64,000 nucleotides of DNA from CAZNYN01 sp964422205. Lineage in GTDB: Bacteria; Synergistota; Synergistia; Synergistales; Synergistaceae. The notes beneath the pieces are model-generated. The model did no database searches. It saw nothing but the letters and a program-made list of their open reading frames with translations, and was not told where the DNA came from. Shown here piece by piece: positions 43,041 through 51,487 of the stretch. How positions within the stretch are numbered: the first letter of the stretch is position 1; each line of letters starts with the position of its first letter. Where the stretch lies: contig CAYRAI010000002.1 of NCBI GenBank assembly GCA_964422205.1, positions 26,615-90,614 on the forward strand. Direction: 5' to 3'. Position numbers and translations under genes: made by a program.

Positions 43041-44408
43041 CTATTTTTCAATGAGGCCGTTCCATACTCTGTGAAGAGATGTGACGGCCTCTGTTATGTC
43101 GCATGATGATATTCCGGAAAAAGACAGATATACATTCATAAAGCCTCTCTCCTCATAGACAGCTTCCGCTCTGATTCCTACTGAGAAGGCAAGCTCTTCG
43201 AGTTCCGATGAGCTGCAGGAGCATTTAAATTTCAGTCTCACGGACATAGAAGTTTCGTAAAGCTCCGGCACGGAAGTCCCGAACTTCTCTTTAAGATCGG
43301 ACATAAGTTTTTTGGCTTTCGCCTGATATATTTTTCTGCTTCTTTTGAGATGGCGCTCAAGATCCCTGTTTTTTATATACTCGGCAAGAGCAAGCTGCTC
43401 TACTTTGCTTGAAGTCTGGTCGTAGGAGGATATCACCTTAGACGCTAAGCCGGCAAGAGACGGGGGAAGCACCATATATGCTATTCTGACAGAGGGAAGC
43501 AGAAGGCGGGAGAAGCTTCCCACATATACAACAAAATCTGGTGCAGCTCCCTGCAGGGAGGGAACCGGACGCGACACATAGTGCAGTTCTCCGTTGTAGT
43601 CGTCCTCTACAATGAGATGTCCGCCGCGAGCCCAAGATATGAGCTCGTTTCTTCTGGCAAAAAGTTTTGCAAGAGGCATGTGAGGCAAGTTTGAAGTTAT
43701 CTCGGCAAAGATGTCGCTTTTACTCTCCGAAAGGCTCTTAACAAGAGAAGCTCCGTCACTCCTTCTAACGATATCCGTCTGCCAGCCGAAATCAGCAAAT
43801 ACCTGCTCCGCCTGGCTAAACCCTGGATCTTCCAGTGCAGCTCTCCTTCCGTGCCCCAATATTCGGCAAAGCAGGGATAAGAGCTGCTGTGTTCCCGACG
43901 CGATGATAATTCTATCTGGAGAGGCTACAACACCTCTCGCTGTTCTGCAGTACGCAACAAGAGCGTCTCTAAGCTCCGCTTCGCCCATGGGGCTGCCGCG
44001 CGATATGATTTCATCCTGCCTGTTGAGAGTCATGCGCAGATGCCTCTTCCACACATCGGCATCTGCGCAATTTATGTCAATTTTTTCGGAGGAAAAATCG
44101 TATCTTAAAGCTTTGCTCTCTCCGTCTTTAACAGTGCCGTAGCTCTTTAAAACTCCGCCCGAAGCCTCCAAAGTAAAAAAACCGCTCTTGGGACGACTCT
44201 CTAAAATACCGTCTATCTGAAGTCTGACATAGGCATTCTCTACAGGAGAGCGGCTCACTCCAAGCTCCGACGCAAGCTCTCTGATGGAAGGAATCCTAGT
44301 TCCGGGAGGTATCGAGCCTCCGCAGACAGCGGAAGCCAAAGAATCATATATCTGCCTCCAAAGCGGAAGTTCCGAAGAGGTATCTATATTCAAAAAGCCA
44401 TCAAGCAT
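43041..44408 (-). CDS. pdxR: MocR/PdxR-type GntR regulator with aminotransferase domain
   Basis: About 455 residues: an N-terminal GntR winged helix (PLWRQIYDSLASAVCGGSIPPGTRIPSIRELASELGVSRSPVENAY, about 15-60) joined to a type I aminotransferase fold (IIIASGTQQLLSLL, LIVEDDYNGELHY). Divergent from pdxS with overlapping promoters, so it very likely controls PLP synthesis. At the PLP-lysine position (TFSK in MocR proteins) the sequence is GSFSRLLLPSVRIAYMVLPP, with Arg for Lys. The start is ATG 44408 with GGAGCG upstream; the ORF extends to 44429 without a good site. Confidence 0.87.
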   Translation of the reverse strand: MLDGFLNIDTSSELPLWRQIYDSLASAVCGGSIPPGTRIPSIRELASELGVSRSPVENAYVRLQIDGILESRPKSGFFTLEASGGVLKSYGTVKDGESKALRYDFSSEKIDINCADADVWKRHLRMTLNRQDEIISRGSPMGEAELRDALVAYCRTARGVVASPDRIIIASGTQQLLSLLCRILGHGRRAALEDPGFSQAEQVFADFGWQTDIVRRSDGASLVKSLSESKSDIFAEITSNLPHMPLAKLFARRNELISWARGGHLIVEDDYNGELHYVSRPVPSLQGAAPDFVVYVGSFSRLLLPSVRIAYMVLPPSLAGLASKVISSYDQTSSKVEQLALAEYIKNRDLERHLKRSRKIYQAKAKKLMSDLKEKFGTSVPELYETSMSVRLKFKCSCSSSELEELAFSVGIRAEAVYEERGFMNVYLSFSGISSCDITEAVTSLHRVWNGLIEK

Positions 44409-44420
44409 AATTACGCTCCA

Positions 44421-44451
44421 ATCTGTCATGTAAAAATATCTAATATCTGTC
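44421..44451. promoter_or_regulatory. Direct repeats in pdxR-pdxS intergenic region
   Basis: Two ATCTGTC direct repeats at 44421-44427 and 44445-44451, 24 bp apart, overlapping the pdxR promoter. MocR regulators bind direct repeats, so these are candidate PdxR operator half-sites. Confidence 0.45.
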
Positions 44452-44468
44452 CATTGTTAATATGACAA
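44440..44468 (-). promoter_or_regulatory. pdxR promoter
   Basis: TTGTCA (44463-44468) and TATTAG (44440-44445) with 17 bp spacing, reading toward pdxR and overlapping the divergent pdxS promoter. Confidence 0.65.
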
Positions 44469-44482
44469 TTTACGGTTATAAA
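44454..44482 (+). promoter_or_regulatory. pdxS promoter
   Basis: TTGTTA (44454-44459) and TATAAA (44477-44482) with 17 bp spacing, reading toward pdxS about 40 bp downstream. Its -35 region overlaps that of pdxR, so the two promoters cannot easily be occupied together. Confidence 0.7.
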
Positions 44483-44523
44483 TATAGCACACCCGGGAAT
44501 CGCGAACAACAGGAGGAAATATT

Positions 44524-45402
44524 ATGAACACAAATATAGAGAAAAAAGTTAATAAAAACCTGGCAACCCTGCTTAAAGGCGGGGTAATAATGGACGTGAC
44601 ATCACCCCAGCAGGCTAAAATAGCCGAAGAGGCGGGAGCCTGCGCAGTGATGGCTCTTGAAAGAATTCCCGCGGACATAAGAGTTGCCGGCGGAGTCTCG
44701 AGAATGAGCGACCCCAAGATGATAAAAGGCATTATGGAGGCTGTCTCCATTCCTGTCATGGCAAAGTGCAGAATAGGACACTTCACAGAAGCTCGTATTC
44801 TGGAAGCTGTGGGAATAGACTACATAGACGAGAGCGAAGTACTAAGCCCTGCGGACAACACATATCACATAGACAAGACAGAATTTGAGACACCATTTGT
44901 CTGCGGAGCGCGCGACTTGGGAGAAGCTTTAAGACGTGTTGCCGAAGGAGCAATGATGATACGTACAAAGGGCGAGGCCGGTACGGGAGATGTCGTTCAG
45001 GCGGTGCGCCACATGAGAAAAATGAATGCGGACATAGCAAGAGTTCGCACTATGAGAAAAGATGAACTCTTTGAGGAGGCAAAGCAGCTTCAGGTTCCTT
45101 ATGAGCTGCTGCTTTTTGTACACCGAGAAGGGCATCTGCCGGTGGTAAATTTTGCTGCGGGCGGAGTGGCTACTCCTGCAGATGCGGCTCTTATGATGGA
45201 GTTGGGAGCTGAAGGAGTCTTTGTCGGGAGCGGCATATTCAAGTCGGGAGACCCCCAAAAACGCGCCTCCGCAATAGTAAAGGCTGTCAAGAACTACCGC
45301 GACTCTAAGCTGCTCGCAGAAGTATCCGAGAACTTGGGAGAAGCGATGGTCGGAATCAACGAGAGCGAAATATCAATACTTATGGCGGAACGGGGAAAAT
45401 AA
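44524..45402 (+). CDS. pdxS: Pyridoxal 5'-phosphate synthase subunit PdxS
   Basis: Synthase subunit that builds PLP from ribose 5-phosphate, glyceraldehyde 3-phosphate and ammonia. The 292 residues are typical: GGVIMDVTSPQQAKIAEEAG, Lys81 in PVMAKCRIGHFTEA, Lys in IRTKGEAGTG, and NFAAGGVATPADAALMMELG. Strong AGGAGG before the ATG. The glutaminase partner pdxT is not adjacent, unlike in most PdxS operons; the next gene is cdd after a terminator. Likely regulated by the divergent PdxR. Confidence 0.97.
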   Translation: MNTNIEKKVNKNLATLLKGGVIMDVTSPQQAKIAEEAGACAVMALERIPADIRVAGGVSRMSDPKMIKGIMEAVSIPVMAKCRIGHFTEARILEAVGIDYIDESEVLSPADNTYHIDKTEFETPFVCGARDLGEALRRVAEGAMMIRTKGEAGTGDVVQAVRHMRKMNADIARVRTMRKDELFEEAKQLQVPYELLLFVHREGHLPVVNFAAGGVATPADAALMMELGAEGVFVGSGIFKSGDPQKRASAIVKAVKNYRDSKLLAEVSENLGEAMVGINESEISILMAERGK

Positions 45403-45450
45403 CATCCACGCTTGTTATTGCCGCTTATCGCAGCGCGATAGAATAATTTT

Positions 45451-45493
45451 AAAAAATCAAAGCGAAATGCAATTTCTTCCGCTTTGATTTTTC
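45451..45493 (+). terminator. Terminator after pdxS
   Basis: AATCAAAGCG / CGCTTTGATT stem (45455-45489) with a T-rich tail, about 50 bp past the pdxS stop codon, so pdxS is probably transcribed alone. Confidence 0.75.
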
Positions 45494-45498
45494 TATAT

Positions 45499-45527
45499 TT
45501 GACAATATTGCATTATGAGGCCAAAAT
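45499..45527 (+). promoter_or_regulatory. cdd promoter
   Basis: TTGACA (45499-45504) and CAAAAT (45522-45527) with 17 bp spacing, 33 bp before the cdd start. Confidence 0.6.
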
Positions 45528-45559
45528 TAATTGAGGACAAAAGAAACGGGGACTGAGAT

Positions 45560-45970
45560 ATGAAAGACGAAATTCTAAGAAAGTTAATGGATGCGGCAAA
45601 AGATACCCGCGAACGTGCCTATGCCCCCTATTCCTCATTTAAAGTCGGAGCCGCTCTGCTTTTTGAGGACGGAGAGATAATATCGGGCTGCAACGTCGAA
45701 AACAGCAGCTACGGACTAACTGTCTGCGCCGAGAGAAACGCCATGGCTGCCGCAGTATCCTCCGGCAAAGGAGCTCCGATTGCCGCGGCTGTAGCGGGAG
45801 AACCGGGAACAAAATGCACCCCATGCGGAGCGTGCCGTCAGTTCTTGGCAGAATTTAACCCTAATATGGACATAATCATGGAGGACGGAGATAATTTAAT
45901 CGTAAGAAATCTGAGTGCCCTGCTCCCCGAACACTTTTCTCCGAAAAATCTAAACATAAAGCAAGGATAA
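45560..45970 (+). CDS. cdd: Cytidine deaminase
   Basis: Deaminates cytidine and deoxycytidine in pyrimidine salvage. The 136 residues of the tetrameric short form contain the zinc and catalytic motifs CNVENSSYGLTVCAERNA (with the catalytic Glu) and PCGACRQFLAEF. GGGGA lies just before the ATG. The downstream TSUP gene starts 4 bp after its stop codon, suggesting an operon. Confidence 0.95.
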   Translation: MKDEILRKLMDAAKDTRERAYAPYSSFKVGAALLFEDGEIISGCNVENSSYGLTVCAERNAMAAAVSSGKGAPIAAAVAGEPGTKCTPCGACRQFLAEFNPNMDIIMEDGDNLIVRNLSALLPEHFSPKNLNIKQG

Positions 45971-45974
45971 AATC

Positions 45975-46760
45975 TTGGACGCATCTTTCACCCTATCGCT
46001 TCAATCACTCATATTCGTATGCTTTATGGTCGGAATAGCCGGCTTTGTAGACGCGGCAGCAGGAGGAGGCGGAATAATATCCCTTCCCGCATACATGTTT
46101 ACGGGAATGCCCGCACACTACGCATTGGGGACCAATAAATTCTCCGGCTCATGCGGAACGACACTGGCAGTATTCAAATTCTGGAAGAGCGGCGCACTGG
46201 ACATGAAAGCCTCTTTGACAGCAGCAGCCGGTTCATTCCTTGGCTCGGCTGCAGGCTCAAAGGCAGCTCTTATGATGAGCGATCAAACCTTGAAGACAAT
46301 CCTAATTTTCATCCTTCCGGCAGCGGCTCTCATAATATCATTGAAAAGGGACTTCGGAGAAAAAGACCTATCATCAGCTCTGAGCAGAAAAAAAGCTGCG
46401 CTCATTGCCTTCGCTATAGGAGTAATAATAGGCGGCTACGACGGGATGTTCGGCCCGGGCACGGGAACTTTCGCCATAATAGCATTCTCCGTCCTAATGA
46501 GATACGACTTAAAGACAGCATCTGGAAATGCAAAAATATTAAACCTTGCATCAAACTACGCATCGGTTATAACATTTGCCATGAGCGGAACCATTTACTA
46601 CTCTCTCGCCGTGCCTGCCGCAGCGTGCGGGATAGTAGGAAACTACCTCGGAGCACGCTGCGCTTTGGCAAAAGGTGCAAAATTCATCAAACCCATGATG
46701 ATGGCGGTAATGTCTCTGCTTCTCCTAAAAATAGTTTTTGACCTATATGCCGCAAGATAA
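45975..46760 (+). CDS. TSUP family (TauE/SafE) membrane transporter
   Basis: Inner-membrane protein of 261 residues with about seven to eight hydrophobic segments in two repeated halves. The TSUP marks are FVDAAAGGGGIISLPAYMFTG with ALGTNKFSG in the first half and GGYDGMFGPGTGTF in the second. The start is TTG at 45975 with AAGGAT 6-7 nt upstream. The family moves sulfonates, sulfite or other organic anions; specificity unknown. It is coupled to cdd by position only. Confidence 0.88.
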   Translation: MDASFTLSLQSLIFVCFMVGIAGFVDAAAGGGGIISLPAYMFTGMPAHYALGTNKFSGSCGTTLAVFKFWKSGALDMKASLTAAAGSFLGSAAGSKAALMMSDQTLKTILIFILPAAALIISLKRDFGEKDLSSALSRKKAALIAFAIGVIIGGYDGMFGPGTGTFAIIAFSVLMRYDLKTASGNAKILNLASNYASVITFAMSGTIYYSLAVPAAACGIVGNYLGARCALAKGAKFIKPMMMAVMSLLLLKIVFDLYAAR

Positions 46761-46772
46761 CAGAATAACACT

Positions 46773-47453
46773 TTATTTTATAATGTAAGCGTTGGCCGCC
46801 TGAGCCGCCACATCGCCGCCGCTGAAAGGAAGCCAGTTTCCTTTGTTGTTCATGCTGGAATCTAAAATTTTGCCTCTGGCGTATGTGCCGTAGTAATATG
46901 CGATAGCAGGCATGTCGACCATACGTTTTGCGCAGTCTAAGTCAAAAGTAGCTACAAGCGACCTGTGCCCGCCCTGGAGCCGTTCGGCAAAATTCACCAT
47001 GCCAGTAAACATAATATGCGGTGCTCCGCTGACATCTTTTCTTATGACAGACCCTGGGAGCACTACCAGCCTGCTTCGTCCGTCGGTAAATTCATCCGCT
47101 TTATCAAGCTTCAGTGCCTTGCCCCTCTTTGCTCCTATCTCCGTGAGCTCGACATTTCCCTCTCCTATAAATGCTTTCCACTTCTTGTCGGAAGAGGAAA
47201 ACGTCACTTCGCTGCCGTCTGAGGACCATTTAATCTTTCCCGATGCGGCAAAAGTATTTTTTCCCGTCTTGGCTGAATGCTTCGAGAGTATAAAAGTGTC
47301 GTTATTTCCCAGGTACAAAGCTGTTATCTTTCCCGATTTTGCCAAGATGTAAAAACCGTTCCAATCGACGCAGGTTCTTGTCGTGTCCGCAAAAGAGACG
47401 GATGCAAAACATAGGACTAGGGCTGCTGCGAGCAGTGCTGTTATCTTTTTCAT
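46773..47453 (-). CDS. Secreted protein of unknown function
   Basis: A protein of about 226 residues with a clear signal peptide (MKKITALLAAALVLCFASVS, cleavage near SFA/DTT). The mature part is beta-rich with Lys/Gly/Asp repeats such as KITALYLGNNDTFILSK and KTFAASGKIKW-like stretches, and a C-terminal IAYYYGTYARGKILDSSMNN. The start ATG 47453 has GGAAGGAG; the ORF extends to 47513 without need. I do not recognise the family. It may be extracytoplasmic; convergent with the TSUP gene. Confidence 0.75.
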   Translation of the reverse strand: MKKITALLAAALVLCFASVSFADTTRTCVDWNGFYILAKSGKITALYLGNNDTFILSKHSAKTGKNTFAASGKIKWSSDGSEVTFSSSDKKWKAFIGEGNVELTEIGAKRGKALKLDKADEFTDGRSRLVVLPGSVIRKDVSGAPHIMFTGMVNFAERLQGGHRSLVATFDLDCAKRMVDMPAIAYYYGTYARGKILDSSMNNKGNWLPFSGGDVAAQAANAYIIK

Positions 47454-47580
47454 TAATATTTCTCCTTCCGATTCACCGGCAAGTTCAAAACTTAACACTG
47501 TGCGATATCTCATCGTAAGGATATTTCATCAGATTGTCGAATTCAACGCTATTTATGCAGTATATCTCTCATATTATACG

Positions 47581-47621
47581 TAAAAATGCGGCGAAGATTC
47601 TAATTTCAATCTTCGCCGCAT
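47581..47621 (-). terminator. Terminator after pruA
   Basis: 14-bp perfect stem ATGCGGCGAAGATT / AATCTTCGCCGCAT (47586-47621) with Us on the minus-strand 3' side, about 6 bp past the pruA stop codon. Confidence 0.9.
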
Positions 47622-47626
47622 ATGAG

Positions 47627-49258
47627 CTATTCTTTCATCATATATGGATAACTGAAATCATGAGGAGGGAGAAGATTCTCTTTAATAGTTCTAGGGGATG
47701 TCCACCTGATGAGATTCAGCTTACTGCCCGCCTTGTCATTAGTTCCCGAGGAGCGAGCCCCGCCGAACGGCTGGAGCCCTATGCTTGCGGCCGTCGTCTT
47801 GTCATTGATGTAGAAATTTCCCGCTGCATACTTTAATATCTTCTCCGCCGAATCTATAGCTTTGCGCTCACCTGCAAAAATAGCTCCTGTCAGAGCGTAT
47901 GGCGATGTACCGTCACAGATGCGCAGAGTCTCTTCATATTTTTCATCTTCATAGACATAAAGTGTGAATATAGGGCCGAAAATCTCTTCTTCCATTGATT
48001 TAAAATGTGGGTCCGAAGTTTTGATTATAGTAGGCTGAACAAAATATCCCCTGCTCTTGTCACCGCTGCCTCCGAAAAGAATCTCTGCGTTATCGGCTTC
48101 CTCTGCATATTTTATATATGACATGCAGTTATCAAATGAGGCCTCGTCTATTACCGCATTCACAAAATTGCCGAAGTCGCGCGGATCGCCCGTCTTAATC
48201 TCGCCCATTATATAAGCCAGCTCGCTCTTAAGCTCTTCCCAACGGCTTGCGGGAACATATCCACGTGATGTGGCGGAGCACTTCTGCCCTTGATACTCAA
48301 AAGCTCCTCTTGCGATAGCAGCGGCAGCCGCCTTTATATCAGCGGACTTGTGAATAAATATAAAGTCCTTTCCGCCGGTTTCTCCGACAAGCCTCGGATA
48401 TGAGCGGTAGGATGAAAGATTATCGCTGACACCCTTCCATAAATCTCTGAATACCTCCGTGGAACCTGTGAAGTGTATACCTGCAAGCTCTTGGCGTCCA
48501 AGCAGAACAGAAGTAATATCTGAGCCGGAACCAGGCACAAAATTAAGCACTCCCGCAGGCACTCCCGCCTCCATAAATATCTTCATAAGATAATAGCTTG
48601 AAAGCAGAGATGTCGTAGCCGGCTTCCACACCACAGTATTACCCATCATAACAGGCGCCATCGGCAGATTTGCCGCAAGAGCCGTAAAGTTGAACGGAGA
48701 TATGGCGTAAATAAAGCCCTCGAGAGGGCGATACTCCAGACGGTTGATTACCCCCTCCTCGGAAGCAGGCTGCTCTCTGTAAAGCTCGTTCATGCAGTGT
48801 ACTCCGAAACGAAAGTAGTCAACTGTTTCGCTCGCCGCTTCTATCTCAGCCTGCCATACACTCTTGCTCTGCCCCATCATAGTGGCAGCGTTCAATATAT
48901 ACCTATACTTCTTGTCGATCAGCTCCGCTATTTTTAAAACTATTGATGCACGCTCCGTCCACGCCATAGAGCTCCACATATCATGAGAAGCAAGAGCGGC
49001 CTCCGCAGCGGCCTGCACCTCTGCTGCGCCCGCTTTACGGTATGATGCCAAAACATGAGAATGGTCATGAGGCATAACAATCCTGCCTACATTACCAGTT
49101 CGAATTTCTTCGCCGTTTATAATGATAGGAATTTCAGGCTGCTCTGATGTTATCTGTTTTATCGCCTCTTTAAGAAGCTCCCGCTCCGGACAGCCAGGAG
49201 CATAGCTCATAGATGGCTCGTTTACCGGCTTTGCAAATGAAAATAGTGAATTGTTCAT
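47627..49258 (-). CDS. pruA: L-glutamate gamma-semialdehyde (P5C) dehydrogenase
   Basis: NAD-dependent oxidation of glutamate semialdehyde/P5C to glutamate, the second step of proline breakdown. About 543 residues, near the family's single-domain length. Aldehyde dehydrogenase marks: AISPFNFTALAANLPMAPVMMGNTVVWKPA, IHFTGSTEVF, the glutamate in LVGETGGKDF and the catalytic cysteine in YQGQKCSATSRGYV. The start ATG 49258 has GGGAGG; the ORF extends to 49297. A large inverted repeat abuts the ribosome binding site. It connects to HypD, whose product is P5C. Confidence 0.93.
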   Translation of the reverse strand: MNNSLFSFAKPVNEPSMSYAPGCPERELLKEAIKQITSEQPEIPIIINGEEIRTGNVGRIVMPHDHSHVLASYRKAGAAEVQAAAEAALASHDMWSSMAWTERASIVLKIAELIDKKYRYILNAATMMGQSKSVWQAEIEAASETVDYFRFGVHCMNELYREQPASEEGVINRLEYRPLEGFIYAISPFNFTALAANLPMAPVMMGNTVVWKPATTSLLSSYYLMKIFMEAGVPAGVLNFVPGSGSDITSVLLGRQELAGIHFTGSTEVFRDLWKGVSDNLSSYRSYPRLVGETGGKDFIFIHKSADIKAAAAAIARGAFEYQGQKCSATSRGYVPASRWEELKSELAYIMGEIKTGDPRDFGNFVNAVIDEASFDNCMSYIKYAEEADNAEILFGGSGDKSRGYFVQPTIIKTSDPHFKSMEEEIFGPIFTLYVYEDEKYEETLRICDGTSPYALTGAIFAGERKAIDSAEKILKYAAGNFYINDKTTAASIGLQPFGGARSSGTNDKAGSKLNLIRWTSPRTIKENLLPPHDFSYPYMMKE

Positions 49259-49270
49259 ATTAACCCTCCC

Positions 49271-49308
49271 GTTATTATAAATGCAACTATGTTGCAAATT
49301 ATAATAAC
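49271..49308. promoter_or_regulatory. 38-bp inverted repeat in front of pruA
   Basis: Near-perfect dyad: GTTATTATAA then TGCAAC, a short centre, GTTGCA then TTATAATAAC (one unpaired base). The inner TGCAACTATGTTGCA is perfect. It lies just upstream of the pruA GGGAGG, so it could be an operator or an RNA hairpin beside the ribosome binding site. Confidence 0.6.
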
Positions 49309-49510
49309 AGAGGGAGTCGGCAGATTCAAATTCCTAAACGGGCTTTAAATAATAAAAATCAAGTGCATAAATAAATTATATTAAGCAAAATATCATTATC
49401 TGCGCAAAGAGCGCAAATTTTACAGATAGAGAATTAGACTTAATTAAAAGAACTCAGGCTCTTTGCGTGCTTTGTTTTTCTGCATAACCACCTTGTCCGT
49501 CTGCCGCACA

Positions 49511-49552
49511 GATACAAAAAGCGGCCCCGATTAGGGCCGCCGCTTTTGTATC
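49511..49552 (-). terminator. Terminator after livJ of second liv operon
   Basis: Long stem GATACAAAA-GCGGC...GCCGC-TTTTTGTATC (49511-49552), GC-rich core with a 5-nt loop and U-rich tail on the minus strand, just past the binding-protein gene. Confidence 0.88.
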
Positions 49553-49564
49553 TGTCATATTATT

Positions 49565-50722
49565 TTATTTGCTGGGTGTTATAAGTTTGATGTCTTTTAC
49601 AACTCCGTAGTAATGGAACTTGCCGTCTTTGACTTTCTGTATCTGAACCGGCTTTACGACTTCGCCTTCGGCTGTGAAGCCTTTGATGAGTCCTGTCAGT
49701 CCGTCATAATTTTTGGTGTTTGACAGAGCTTTTGCAACAGCCGCTCCGTCCGTTGTCTTTGCCACTTTGATGGCGTTAGCAAGGAGCATAAAAGCATCGT
49801 ATGCGGAAGCACCGACCATGTCAGGCTCGATCTTGCAGCGATTGCGGTAAACAGTAAGAAATTCCTGTACAGATTTGCGTTTGTCGTCTCTGTTGAGGTT
49901 TGTTACCATGATGAAGCCTTCGGCTGCATCCCCTGCTATTTCCGTTGTCTTAGGCGAGTCTGCTCCCTCTTCGCCTATGAACTGGACTTTAATTCCCATT
50001 TCCTTCGCCTGTTTCATTGCCGGGCCGACCTGGAAGTAGTAGCCGCTGAAGAATACTACGTCGGGGTTTGTTGCCTTCATCTTTGAAAGGTATGGCTTAA
50101 AGTCTTTTTCGCTCATGGGGTACTTCTGCTGTGACACTATTTTAACTTCCGGGTGTCCCTTCAGATATTCGTCAAAACCCTGAGCAAGAGTTGTTCCAAA
50201 GTCATTGTCGCTGACTATCAGAGCTATTTTCTTAGCCTTAAGAAGCTTTACAGCAGTGTAAGCAGCTCCCTTGCCTTCTACTGTTCCGAGGAAGCCGTTG
50301 CGGAAGGTGAAGTCGCCCTTTGTGATGTCTGGGTGCAGAGCGTAAGCTGATACGAGAGGAATTTCCTCATCATTGAAGATAGCGGATACCGCGCGTGTCG
50401 GGAGGCTGTATGAACCTGCCACGAAAGCGACTATCTTGTCCTGTCCGATAAGCTTGTTTGCGAGAGGCACGGACTGTTTGGGATCTGCCGCATCATCATA
50501 GCAGATAAGCTCGACTTTTTTGCCTAGGATACCGCCTGCCGCGTTTACTTTCTCCACAGCAAGCTTCACTGATTCGTGGGCGCTGAATCCGTCGGCAGCC
50601 GCGAAGCCTGTAAGAGGAGCAAGCATACCTATTTTGATTGTCTCCGCCGCCAGTGCCGTCCCGCAGAAGCAGACCAGCGCAAGGCACATTGCCATTGCCG
50701 CAACCTTAAAACTTTTGTTCAT
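49565..50722 (-). CDS. livJ: Branched-chain-type amino acid substrate-binding protein, second operon
   Basis: Secreted HAAT binding protein of about 385 residues. Signal peptide MNKSFKVAAMAMCLALVCFC with cleavage near ALA/AE, then IKIGMLAPLTGFAAADGFS, ELICYDDAADPKQSVPLANKLI and VAFVAGSYSLPTRAVSAIF. A cysteine lies in the signal (FCGTALA) but without a convincing lipobox. The start ATG 50722 has AGGAGGTG. Here the binding-protein gene is last, after livF, whereas it is first in the 8-12.7 kb operon. Closeness to HypD and PruA suggests a proline- or hydroxyproline-type ligand (inferred). Confidence 0.92.
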   Translation of the reverse strand: MNKSFKVAAMAMCLALVCFCGTALAAETIKIGMLAPLTGFAAADGFSAHESVKLAVEKVNAAGGILGKKVELICYDDAADPKQSVPLANKLIGQDKIVAFVAGSYSLPTRAVSAIFNDEEIPLVSAYALHPDITKGDFTFRNGFLGTVEGKGAAYTAVKLLKAKKIALIVSDNDFGTTLAQGFDEYLKGHPEVKIVSQQKYPMSEKDFKPYLSKMKATNPDVVFFSGYYFQVGPAMKQAKEMGIKVQFIGEEGADSPKTTEIAGDAAEGFIMVTNLNRDDKRKSVQEFLTVYRNRCKIEPDMVGASAYDAFMLLANAIKVAKTTDGAAVAKALSNTKNYDGLTGLIKGFTAEGEVVKPVQIQKVKDGKFHYYGVVKDIKLITPSK

Positions 50723-50776
50723 AATAAAATACACCTCCTGTATTTTTGAGGCAGTTTTGTGAACTGCCAATAACAA

Positions 50777-51487
50777 CTAATTTCCAGCTCCCAAGTACGC
50801 TTCCTTGACTCCGGAATTTTCCATAAGCTCAGAGGCACTGCCTTCTATGCCTATATGTCCCGTTTCAAGGACATAACCTCGGTCTGATATCTTTAAGGAC
50901 GCAAGAGCGTTCTGCTCAACAAGAAGAATTGTGAGCCCCTTTTCTTTGTTCAGCCTTCTCAGCACTTCAAAGACCTGAGCCGTGAGCTTCGGCATGAGTC
51001 CCATTGAGACTTCATCTACAAACATCAGCCTCGGGCTTGAGACCAAAGCTCTAGCTATTGCAAGCTGCTGCTGCTCTCCTCCCGACAAGGTGTTGGCGGA
51101 CTGCCTGCTTCTCTCGTTTAGAATGGGGAAGAGCTCATATATCGCGTCAAGCTCCCCTTTAAGAGAAGAAGCTTTGCCGTAAACTCCCATTTGAAGATTC
51201 TCGTAAACGGTCAGTTGGGGAAAACACCTTGCGCGCTCGGCAACCATGCGTATTCCCAAGTTCGCCCTCTTGTGAGCGGGAAGGTTTGTAATGTCCTCTC
51301 CCTCAAAAATTACCTTTCCATCTTTCACGGGCTGAAGCCCCATAAGAGCCCTCAGTGTAGTAGTCTTGCCGGCTCCGTTTGCCCCTATTATTGAGACAAG
51401 CTCGCCTCTGTCTATTTTAAAACTTATGCCGTGAACTGCCTCTATGTCACCGTAGGAGACGCGGAGGTCTTTTACCTCAAGCAACAT
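50777..51487 (-). CDS. livF: Branched-chain-type amino acid transporter ATPase (LivF), second operon
   Basis: Short LivF-type ATPase of about 236 residues with Walker A GANGAGKTTTLRALMG, signature LSGGEQQQLAIARAL and Walker B LMFVDEVSMGLMP (Val-Ser in place of the usual Pro-Ser). The start is ATG 51487 with GGGAG 8 nt upstream, inside the end of livG; the ORF begins at 51496. Coupled to livG. Confidence 0.9.
   Translation of the reverse strand: MLLEVKDLRVSYGDIEAVHGISFKIDRGELVSIIGANGAGKTTTLRALMGLQPVKDGKVIFEGEDITNLPAHKRANLGIRMVAERARCFPQLTVYENLQMGVYGKASSLKGELDAIYELFPILNERSRQSANTLSGGEQQQLAIARALVSSPRLMFVDEVSMGLMPKLTAQVFEVLRRLNKEKGLTILLVEQNALASLKISDRGYVLETGHIGIEGSASELMENSGVKEAYLGAGN

Noticed and set aside
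46151..46741. 196-residue ORF within the TSUP gene
   Set aside because: Same strand but out of frame with a convincing seven- to eight-helix TSUP protein.
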